This document shows positions 1-6,577 of a DNA stretch of 64,000 nt, one piece after another. The translations under genes were made by a program, and so were the position numbers. The stretch's first letter is position 1, and each line of letters opens with the position of its first letter. The DNA comes from Chlorogloea sp. CCALA 695 (GTDB lineage: Bacteria > Cyanobacteriota > Cyanobacteriia > Cyanobacteriales > Chroococcidiopsidaceae): NCBI RefSeq assembly GCF_003003885.1, contig NZ_PVWN01000012.1, positions 46,463 through 110,462 on the forward strand, in the 5' to 3' direction. The notes beneath the pieces are model-generated. The model did not search any database and was not told the DNA's origin. It saw nothing but the letters and a program-made list of their open reading frames with translations.

Positions 1-90
1 TACACCAAACGCACCAATTCCCGCACTTTTAGACCCGACTTGGTACAGAATTGGTACGACGATGAAAACGGCAAAAGGCAATGTAGCCAT
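1..90 (-). CDS. Partial hydrophobic ORF running off the left edge
   Basis: A minus-strand frame opens with ATG at 90 and stays open for 30 codons to the window edge. It reads MATLPFAVFIVVPILYQV and continues in the same hydrophobic style, so it could be the first membrane segment of a small membrane protein. There is no clear ribosome binding site, and I do not recognise the family. It faces away from the truncated permease on its right. It may be a real gene start or chance; only the sequence to the left can decide. Confidence 0.25.
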   Translation of the reverse strand, partial: MATLPFAVFIVVPILYQVGSKSAGIGAFGV

Positions 91-98
91 AGAGAATA

Positions 99-548
99 AC
101 TGCGATCGCAACTACTGTCGGGTCATTATTTGAAACTTCTAGCGTCACGGCTTATGTAGAATCTATTTCTGGGGTACTTGAAGGGGGACGGACTGGATCT
201 ACAGCCGTTATTGTAGGACTTTTATTTTTACTATCTTTATTTTTTATCCCGATTTTTCAAGCTATCCCAGCTTTTGCAACTACTCCGACATTGGTAATCG
301 TGGGTGCAATGATGTCCCAAGTTAAGGAAATTCGCTGGAATGATTTATCTGAAGCTATTCCGGCATTTTTAACCATATTTATGATTCCGCTTACTTATTC
401 AATCGCCGAAGGCTTAGCGATCGGTTTTATTGCTTATCCAGTGGTTAAAGCTTTTCAAGGTAAAGGTCAAGAAGTATCGTTAGATACTTGGGTTATTGCC
501 GGGGTTTTTGTTGCTAGGTTTGTATTTATGACGTTGCGTTTTCAATAA
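99..548 (+). pseudogene. NCS2-family purine permease, C-terminal remnant
   Basis: The frame read from about 99 gives ATTVGSLFETSSVTAYVES and then EGGRTG, the conserved centre of NCS2 xanthine/guanine/uracil permeases. It continues through hydrophobic segments to a stop at 548. A TAG at 90-92 and the loss of similarity before about 99 show that the first two thirds of the protein, usually about 430-480 residues, are missing. Only roughly 150 residues remain, including the last few membrane spans. The break lies next to a HIP1 site at 102-109. The intact guanine deaminase at 3,059 suggests that a purine-uptake function once lay near it. A very short start at 291 is possible but would not give a working carrier. 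Confidence 0.75.
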
Positions 549-850
549 TTTTTCTATAAAAAAGCTAAAACCTTTAGTATCCAAAAGTTGCCTTTAAACA
601 TTACTAATTACTATGAATAGAATGCTTACAGAAAAAGCCTTCTATTCATAGTAATTAATCGATAAAGTTTTGCACTTGTTTCAACAGTTTTTTAATTACT
701 GTGATGCTTGTTTAGTGGAATGGAGTGAAAGATTATAGAAAAAGTTTCAATATAATAAATAGTTAAATTTCACAAACTGGATAACCCATGATTTTAGATA
801 TTTGACTACAATAGGGAAGACAAAATTACAAATGAGCATACTAGATCACT
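549..850. other. Intergenic region with one strong hairpin
   Basis: This AT-rich stretch separates the permease remnant from the unknown gene at 851. Apart from the inverted repeat at 606-656 I see no gene and no recognisable regulatory site. Confidence 0.5.
606..656. repeat. Long inverted repeat / hairpin
   Basis: The arms at 606-622 and 640-656 are perfect reverse complements over 17 bases (AATTACTATGAATAGAA and its complement). The pairing continues inward with GCTT/AAGC after one mismatch, leaving a loop of about seven bases. It follows the permease remnant, so it may be its old terminator, but no clear T-run follows. A small palindromic insertion is the alternative. Confidence 0.6.
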
Positions 851-1882
851 ATGGGTAGCCAAAGAGAAAATTATTTCTTCCTGGGCTTTCAGGGTAAGTG
901 TTCACCTCCAAACTATCAAGACGTTAGAAATTCAGACTTAAGTGGTAAGTCATTTATATTAATTCCTGACAATAATGTTTGCATCCATATATCTGAGAGT
1001 GATGCCTTAAAACAAGATAATTTAAAAAAAGCAAAAGTTAATAACTTCTTGAATTATTATCATACATCTAATATTACTGTTCTTCCAGCTTATGGGTTAA
1101 TAGAACGTGCAAGCCAACCTGGAACCCTAAAATTAAACAAAGATAAACTTATTCATACCGAGGATATCTTTTGGAAAAAATTAGGTCATTATTTTCATAA
1201 TGACCTAATTTCATCTGGGATTTCAACAATTGAACCTCTAAAAGTATTTATTTATCCACTTTATGCATACCTGTTAATGATTAAACTAATTCTTGTTAAG
1301 AGAGAGCCAAGCCGAACAAACGTAAGAAGTAACTTACAAGATTTATATGAATTTACAAATGAAATAGGTATAAAATTAGCTTTACCGTGGCAATTTGCTC
1401 TAGCTATATTTGGAGGAAACACAGAATTAAATAAATTTATACATCCGAAAAAAGGAGATGTATTTAAGGCTCTGTGGGGAGCGGCTTGGGACTTATTTTA
1501 TATTCAACTAATTCATGAGCATAACGGAATAAGAGAGAAGGTTAAAGGTTCCTTTCCTCGATTCATTCTAGTTACAGATGATAAGGCATGTTTTACTATC
1601 GGTGATTTGGCAAAAGTTACTGCTGCTTTTGATTATGGAGATACTATTTATGATGGGGTTATGATGAATTATGATTTTCCTCATTTAAGGGCAGATTCAA
1701 TTTTTCTGTCTGAAATAAGTTCGAGGATGGATCTTGACCTGCATCAAAAGGCTAATGAGCGAGCATTAATGTCTGAATTAGAGCGTCAAAATGATATTGA
1801 TAAAATAATAAATAGAGCATATGCTTTCATTTTAGAAATCACTAAAAAAATTCAACTTCATGAAAAGAAAGGATTTGGATAA
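851..1882 (+). CDS. Unknown protein, possibly PIN-like nuclease
   Basis: This 343-residue protein belongs to no family I recognise with certainty. Near the N-terminus (about residue 35) it has a strand followed by acidic/Asn residues, FILIPDNNVCIHI, resembling the first acidic motif of PIN-fold ribonucleases. A Glu follows near residue 83 (GLIERAS), and near residue 240 comes FILVTDDKA, like the C-terminal acidic pair. The gene is AT-rich and has no HIP1 site, unlike most of the window, which suggests recent transfer. It overlaps the next small gene, so the two probably form a unit resembling a toxin-antitoxin pair. The PIN assignment is inference from motif spacing only. Confidence 0.55.
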   Translation: MGSQRENYFFLGFQGKCSPPNYQDVRNSDLSGKSFILIPDNNVCIHISESDALKQDNLKKAKVNNFLNYYHTSNITVLPAYGLIERASQPGTLKLNKDKLIHTEDIFWKKLGHYFHNDLISSGISTIEPLKVFIYPLYAYLLMIKLILVKREPSRTNVRSNLQDLYEFTNEIGIKLALPWQFALAIFGGNTELNKFIHPKKGDVFKALWGAAWDLFYIQLIHEHNGIREKVKGSFPRFILVTDDKACFTIGDLAKVTAAFDYGDTIYDGVMMNYDFPHLRADSIFLSEISSRMDLDLHQKANERALMSELERQNDIDKIINRAYAFILEITKKIQLHEKKGFG

Positions 1883-1883
1883 A

Positions 1884-2069
1884 ATGGAAAGATACATTAC
1901 TTCCTCCTTAAAAGCAAAATTGCGTACGCCTTCTTTATTAGCTACCGTTGCTATTCGTATTGATTCTGAGACTTTGGCTTGGTTTCAATCAAAGGGTGAA
2001 AAGGCAGAGCAACATAGGGCTGCGGCTCTAAGAATTTACGCAGAAGTAAAAAAAATGCCGCTAGTATGA
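1884..2069 (+). CDS. Small BrnA-like protein, possible antitoxin
   Basis: This 61-residue protein contains TVAIRIDSETLAWFQSKGE, which resembles the ribbon-helix-helix segment of BrnA-type antitoxins, where a beta-strand is followed by a helix with a conserved Trp-Phe. I chose ATG 1884, just after the stop of the upstream gene at 1882; an ATG at 1860 would overlap that gene by 23 bases. The tight coupling suggests co-expression with the 343-residue protein. The order (large gene first, small gene second) matches BrnT-BrnA, but the upstream protein is far larger than BrnT. The function is inferred from weak motif resemblance. Confidence 0.5.
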   Translation: MERYITSSLKAKLRTPSLLATVAIRIDSETLAWFQSKGEKAEQHRAAALRIYAEVKKMPLV

Positions 2070-2433
2070 GTCAATTACCCTCATAAACCTTCGACAGTAA
2101 ATGTATTGAAAAGGGCAATCTTTATAAATACTCGTGATGGCGCGATCGCACTTTGTCATAAAAATTCCCTCTCCTTATACAACCGCGAGTATGTATCCAA
2201 CAATTTCAACGGATTATCTATTGAATATTCCGCTCTATACCGATAGAATCCACTCGTCAGTAAATCATAAAAAAGGTCAGGGAATCTCGCAAAGCGCGGA
2301 GACAATTTAAACAACTGCTGGAAATTGCCAAAATAGGAGTATAACAAGCGATCGCAACAGCCTGGATAAACCAGCATTTTGAAACCTTGGATATTAACCT
2401 AACCACTATTATTGAAACAATTTTGGAGTAGCA
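2070..2433. other. Gene-poor region, possible decayed ORF
   Basis: No intact gene is seen. The last 150 bases, read on the plus strand, give a protein-like frame (KARRQFKQLLEIAK, then after a stop QAIATAWINQHFETLD) interrupted by one TAA. This could be the eroded end of an older gene, but I cannot name it. A HIP1 site lies at 2139-2146. The minus-strand frames here look like shadows. Confidence 0.3.
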
Positions 2434-2673
2434 ATGAAAGCACTTAAAGTTATGGCAACAGTCGATGAGCAAGGACAACTAACCTTAGATCGTCCTCTCA
2501 CAACGGATAAAAATAGCCGTGTAGAGGTTATTGTTTTAATCCCAGAAGCAGCAGACCTAGACGATAAATCTCAAACAGAAATTTTGGCAGATTTCCGGCA
2601 AGCTTGGCATGAAGCAACAAGTGGACAAACTATCCCCGTTGCTCAACTTTGGCAAGGGATTGAAGATGCCTGA
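2434..2673 (+). CDS. Type II antitoxin of a RelE/ParE pair
   Basis: This 79-residue protein starts MKALKVMATVDEQGQLTLDRP, the pattern of small cyanobacterial antitoxins with an AbrB/RHH-like N-terminal strand region. An acidic, helical C-terminus (LADFRQAWHEATSG) would bind the toxin. The toxin gene follows with its ATG inside the last codons of this gene (8-base overlap), the usual translational coupling of type II modules. Such antitoxins normally neutralise the toxin and repress their own promoter; this is family knowledge and not shown here. Confidence 0.75.
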   Translation: MKALKVMATVDEQGQLTLDRPLTTDKNSRVEVIVLIPEAADLDDKSQTEILADFRQAWHEATSGQTIPVAQLWQGIEDA

Positions 2674-3028
2674 GCAGCCGTTGATTCAAGTAGAAGCTTC
2701 GCTAACATTCAACCGAAACTTGCGTACTCTTGCTAAGAAATATCGCAGTATTCGGAATGACATACAACCCATTATCGAACAACTTGAACAGGGAGAGTTG
2801 CCAGGAGATCAAATAATAGGAGTTGATTATACAGTCTTCAAGCTAAGAGTCCGAAATACCGATATCCAAAAAGGTAAAAGTGGTGGCTACCGTCTGATTT
2901 ACTACGTCAAAACAGCAATGGGGATTATTCTGCTGACTATTTACACAAAATCTGAACAAGTCAATATTGCCGCCGATGATATTCGGAGCATTATTGCAGA
3001 ATACGAACAATGTGCAGTCGAAGAATAA
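2666..3028 (+). CDS. RelE/ParE-family toxin
   Basis: This is a protein of about 120 residues with the RelE/ParE plan: helices with FNRNLRTLAKKYRSI, a central VFKLRVRNTD strand, GGYRLIYYV, and a final ILLTIYTKSEQVN strand. RelE-like members cleave mRNA on the ribosome and ParE-like members poison gyrase; the sequence does not tell me which applies. I chose ATG 2666, which overlaps the antitoxin end, over the in-frame ATG at 2609, because the upstream reading lies wholly inside the antitoxin gene. The C-terminus is complete, so the pair looks intact. Confidence 0.8.
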   Translation: MPEQPLIQVEASLTFNRNLRTLAKKYRSIRNDIQPIIEQLEQGELPGDQIIGVDYTVFKLRVRNTDIQKGKSGGYRLIYYVKTAMGIILLTIYTKSEQVNIAADDIRSIIAEYEQCAVEE

Positions 3029-3058
3029 ACAGGAATGATGTTATTAAAGTTTAAAAGA

Positions 3059-4387
3059 TTAATTAAGTCGCTCATAAGATAACTTTCCTAAGATGTAAGT
3101 AGCATAAATAGTGCGATCGCTTCCCACCACCATTAAAGTAAATACTTTTGCTGCTAATTCCGCTAATGATGTTGCGGTTGCGTCTCCATTACGAAAAGCT
3201 AAAAGCTCTGTGCATCTTGGATCTATAACTATAAAATCTGCTTCTTTACCTGTTTCAAAGTTGCCAATTTTGTCTTCTAATCTTAATGCTCTTGCACCGC
3301 CCAAAGTGGCTAAAAACAAAGCTTGAAAAGGAGATAGTTTTTGCTTTTGCAGTTGAGCAACTTTGTAAGCTTCACCCGCAGTTTGCAGCAACGAAAAACT
3401 CGTCCCCGCGCCTACATCTGTACCTAAACCTAGTTTAACGGGATGCTCTTTAGATTTGGCTTTTTCTAGCTTAAATAATCCGCTACCCAAAAATAAATTG
3501 GAAGTTGGACAAAAGGCGATCGCACTTTTCGCCTCAGACAATCGAGCAAATTCAGCATCGGTTAAATGAACGCCATGAGCAAAGATAGAGCGATTTCTCA
3601 CTAACCCCGCGCGATCATATACATCTAAATAACCCTCATTTTCGGGGAAAAGCTGCTTAACTAAAGCAATTTCGTCTACATTCTCCGATAGGTGCGTATG
3701 CAAATAAACATCAGGAAATTCATCTAGAAGTTGACTTGCTACTCTTAATTGTTCAACGCTAGAAGTTACAGCAAAACGAGGAGTTACAGCATAAAGTAGA
3801 CGTCCGTTTTTATGCCATTTTTCGATTAATTGCTTGCTTTGGTAGTAAGAACTTTCGGGGTTATCGACAAGATAATCTGGAGCGTTTCTGTCCATCATTA
3901 CTTTACCTGCGATCGCTCGCAGATTTCGACGGCTTGCTTCAGTAAAAAAAGCCTCCACAGATTCAGGATAAACCGCCGCAAATACTAACGCTGTGGTTGT
4001 ACCGTTTTTGAGTAATTCATCAAGGAAAATTGCCGCAACTTTTTGAGCGTAGGCAAATTCTTGAAACTTCCTTTCGGTGGGAAATATGTACTTATGCAAC
4101 CATTCCAGCAATTGTTCGCCGTAGGATGCGATCGCCCCTGTTTGCGGGAAATGAATATGAGTGTCGATAAATCCTGGCATAATCAGCATTCCAGAATAGG
4201 AAGTAATTTCAATTCCTACATATTTAGCGTGTAAGCTCTCGTAATCGCCTAGTTCTTTAACTAAACCATTTTCGATAATTAATAAACCATCCGCAATATA
4301 ACGAACGCTCTCTAGTTCGCTTATATAAAAGGGATCGTCTATAAAGTCTAAAAAGGAGCAACGAAAAGCTTTTAGCTGGGCTGGCAT
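3059..4387 (-). CDS. guaD: Guanine deaminase
   Basis: A 442-residue amidohydrolase that converts guanine to xanthine and ammonia. The metal-binding motif PGFIDTHIHFPQ lies at about residues 71-82. HTHLSEN (about 230), FAHGVHL (about 270) and GLGTDVGAGTS (about 322) supply the remaining metal and catalytic residues of the guanine deaminase branch. The length matches the family (430-450). It stands alone, with the psaM terminator upstream. A broken NCS2 purine permease about 2.5 kb away suggests a former purine-salvage neighbourhood. The active-site motifs look intact. Confidence 0.92.
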   Translation of the reverse strand: MPAQLKAFRCSFLDFIDDPFYISELESVRYIADGLLIIENGLVKELGDYESLHAKYVGIEITSYSGMLIMPGFIDTHIHFPQTGAIASYGEQLLEWLHKYIFPTERKFQEFAYAQKVAAIFLDELLKNGTTTALVFAAVYPESVEAFFTEASRRNLRAIAGKVMMDRNAPDYLVDNPESSYYQSKQLIEKWHKNGRLLYAVTPRFAVTSSVEQLRVASQLLDEFPDVYLHTHLSENVDEIALVKQLFPENEGYLDVYDRAGLVRNRSIFAHGVHLTDAEFARLSEAKSAIAFCPTSNLFLGSGLFKLEKAKSKEHPVKLGLGTDVGAGTSFSLLQTAGEAYKVAQLQKQKLSPFQALFLATLGGARALRLEDKIGNFETGKEADFIVIDPRCTELLAFRNGDATATSLAELAAKVFTLMVVGSDRTIYATYILGKLSYERLN

Positions 4388-4404
4388 GGATTTAAAATTA
4401 GTTA

Positions 4405-4445
4405 AAGGTTAAGGGCAATAGTTTAACCATTTTGCCCTTAACCTT
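4405..4445 (-). terminator. Terminator downstream of psaM
   Basis: Perfect 14-base arms, AAGGTTAAGGGCAA at 4405-4418 and its complement at 4432-4445, enclose a 13-base loop. The hairpin lies just beyond the psaM stop on the minus strand and ahead of guaD, so it should separate these two same-strand genes. Confidence 0.7.
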
Positions 4446-4481
4446 AAAAATCGCTTTTAGTTTAATTGTCCAAGCAAAACT

Positions 4482-4580
4482 TTACTTATAAAGTTCTGTT
4501 GACAGGCGCAAAGCCAAAACGCCGGGAATTAATGCAACAAGTAGCGCTGCATATATTTGAATGTCGGATAAAGAAGACAT
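4482..4580 (-). CDS. psaM: Photosystem I subunit XII (PsaM)
   Basis: Reading the minus strand from ATG at 4580 gives 32 codons and a stop: MSSLSDIQIYAALLVALIPG followed by VLALRLSTELYK. This is the typical PsaM protein, a single membrane helix with the conserved LSD(I/T)QI start and RLSTELYK end. PsaM helps the trimerisation and stability of photosystem I in thylakoid membranes. The plus-strand frame across this site (4466-4651) is a shadow. The gene has its own terminator. Confidence 0.95.
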   Translation of the reverse strand: MSSLSDIQIYAALLVALIPGVLALRLSTELYK

Positions 4581-4686
4581 GGTTTAAACCCTCGTATATG
4601 AACGGATTTCACTTTTATAGATCGTTCCCTACTTTCGGCTACATTTCCTAAGTAGAGGAATATTTTGTAACAAGTTGAAACACTAG

Positions 4687-5943
4687 ATGAATTTTTACTT
4701 GGGTATAGACTTCGGAACGTCGGGCGCGAGAGCCGTTGTTATTGATGATGCAAGTATTATTAAGGCAGAAGTTGAACAGCGATTTGAGCTAGTAGCGCCG
4801 GAATATTGGGCAGCTATGTGGCAAAAAGCTTTATTCAACCTAATTGAGCAGTTACCTAGAGATTTACGCGCCGAAATTAATGCGATCGCCATTAATGGCA
4901 CTTCTTCCACCGTAATGCTCTGCGATCAGCTAGGAAACGTTCTAAATACACCTTTGTTGTACAACGATGGGCGCGGGGTTGAAGTATTGGAAACATTGCA
5001 GGCGATCGCACCTGCTAACAATATTGTCCTCAGCGCCACTTCTAGCCTCGCTAAACTGTTGTGGATGAGCAAACAACCCTTTTTCAACCAAGGGCAATAT
5101 TTACTGCATCAAGCTGATTATTTGGCTTACTTATTACATGGCAAATTGGGAATTAGCGACTATCACAACGCTTTAAAGCTGGGTTATGACGTAGAAAAGT
5201 TAGCATATCCCGCTTGGTTAACGAATTTAGCTGTAATGCCGTTATTGCCTCAAGTTTTAGCGCCTGGTAAGCCCATAGGAGAAGTTACGCCAGCCATTAA
5301 TCAAACTTTGGGTTTGCGGAACGATTGTCTAGTTTGTGCAGGTACAACCGATAGTATTGCGGCATTTTTGGCTAGTGGCGCTATAAAGCCTGGGGAAGCG
5401 GTAACTTCTTTAGGCTCTACGCTGGTACTTAAACTATTAAGCCGTACTCGCGTAGAAAATGCAGAGTTGGGAATTTATAGTCATCGTTTGGGGGATTTGT
5501 GGCTAACGGGCGGCGCTTCTGATACAGGTGGTGCGGTGTTAAGGCATTTTTTCAGTGAGGCAGAGTTAGCAAGCCTCAGCAGCCAAATAGAGGCACATAC
5601 AAGTAACCTTGATTATTATCCATTATTGAAAATGGGCGATCGCTTTCCCATCAACGATCCTCTACTCCCACCACGCCTAGAACCTCGCCCAGATAGCGAT
5701 GTAGAGTTTTTACATGGTTTGCTAGAAAGTATGGCGCGAATTGAAGCTAAAGGCTACGAACTATTGCAGCAGTTAGGCGCGGATAAATTAACTTGCGTTT
5801 ATACGGCAGGTGGTGGTGCAAAAAATAGTGTTTGGACGAGAATACGCGGATTCTACCTGCAAGTTCCAATGCTTCCTCCCATTCATACCGCCGCCGCTTA
5901 CGGTACGGCATTGTTAGCAATGCAAGCAATCAAAACCGGATAA
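4687..5943 (+). CDS. FGGY-family carbohydrate kinase
   Basis: A 418-residue ATP-dependent sugar kinase. The N-terminal phosphate-binding loop reads YLGIDFGTSGARAVVID, followed by AINGTSST (about residue 72), and the second domain carries GTTDSIAAFLASGA and LTGGASDTGGAVL. It is shorter than xylulokinases (about 500). It resembles the cyanobacterial and plant group first called xylulokinase and later shown to include D-ribulose kinases; D-ribulose or D-xylulose is therefore the likely substrate, by inference. It is divergent from psaM and 31 bases upstream of the Uma2 gene. Confidence 0.85.
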   Translation: MNFYLGIDFGTSGARAVVIDDASIIKAEVEQRFELVAPEYWAAMWQKALFNLIEQLPRDLRAEINAIAINGTSSTVMLCDQLGNVLNTPLLYNDGRGVEVLETLQAIAPANNIVLSATSSLAKLLWMSKQPFFNQGQYLLHQADYLAYLLHGKLGISDYHNALKLGYDVEKLAYPAWLTNLAVMPLLPQVLAPGKPIGEVTPAINQTLGLRNDCLVCAGTTDSIAAFLASGAIKPGEAVTSLGSTLVLKLLSRTRVENAELGIYSHRLGDLWLTGGASDTGGAVLRHFFSEAELASLSSQIEAHTSNLDYYPLLKMGDRFPINDPLLPPRLEPRPDSDVEFLHGLLESMARIEAKGYELLQQLGADKLTCVYTAGGGAKNSVWTRIRGFYLQVPMLPPIHTAAAYGTALLAMQAIKTG

Positions 5944-5974
5944 ACTCAAGGTAGTTTGTACTTGCTGTAGATAT

Positions 5975-6577
5975 ATGACTACATTACTAATTCAAAATGA
6001 AAGCACCTTGCTATCAGTAATTCTTCCTAACAGCGAATCGATGACAACGGAGCAGTTTTATCAATTTTGTCAAGCAAATCCAGATTTACGCATTGAGCGC
6101 ACCGCCAATGGAGAAGTAATTGTTATGCCGCCAGCCTTTTCGGATACAGGTAATCGTAACGGTAAGATTTTTCAGCAAGTTGCAAACTGGGCGGATAGAG
6201 ATGGCACAGGCGAAACTTTTGACTCTAGTGCAGGCTTTACCTTACCCAATGGTGCAATCCGCGCTCCTGATGCCTCGTGGATGAAGCTAGAACGCTGGAA
6301 TGCTTTAACAGAACAGCAAAAAGCCTCCTTTGCCCCAATTTGTCCAGATTTTGTAATTGAGTTACGCTCTAAAAGCGATACTTTAAAAAGCTTACAAGCC
6401 AAAATGCAGGAATATATCGCAAATGGTGCGTTATTAGGTTGGTTAATCGATCGCCAAAACCGTAAAGTTTATATTTATTGTCCTAACCAAGAAGCAGAAA
6501 TTTTAGATCATCCTGAATCTGTAAGCGGCGATCGCATATTACCGGGATTTGTGTTCCAAATGGCGAAAATCTGGTAA
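5975..6577 (+). CDS. Uma2 family (DUF820) endonuclease-like protein
   Basis: A 200-residue member of the family that is strongly expanded in cyanobacteria. Typical marks are MTTEQFYQFCQANPDLRIER, GEVIVMPP, GFTLPNGAIRAPDASW (the Asp of a PD-(D/E)XK-like core) and DFVIELRSKSDTL with the catalytic Glu, followed by WLIDRQNRKVYIY. The fold predicts nuclease chemistry, but the biological role of the family is unknown. It ends exactly one base before the convergent helicase gene. Confidence 0.88.
   Translation: MTTLLIQNESTLLSVILPNSESMTTEQFYQFCQANPDLRIERTANGEVIVMPPAFSDTGNRNGKIFQQVANWADRDGTGETFDSSAGFTLPNGAIRAPDASWMKLERWNALTEQQKASFAPICPDFVIELRSKSDTLKSLQAKMQEYIANGALLGWLIDRQNRKVYIYCPNQEAEILDHPESVSGDRILPGFVFQMAKIW

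Noticed and set aside
2156..2478. Two minus-strand frames of 73 codons
   Set aside because: They overlap each other and the antitoxin start, with unusual composition and no ribosome site; treated as chance frames over a decayed region.
4466..4651. Plus-strand 61-codon frame
   Set aside because: It lies opposite psaM and has no protein-like relatives that I know; the minus-strand PsaM explains the sequence.
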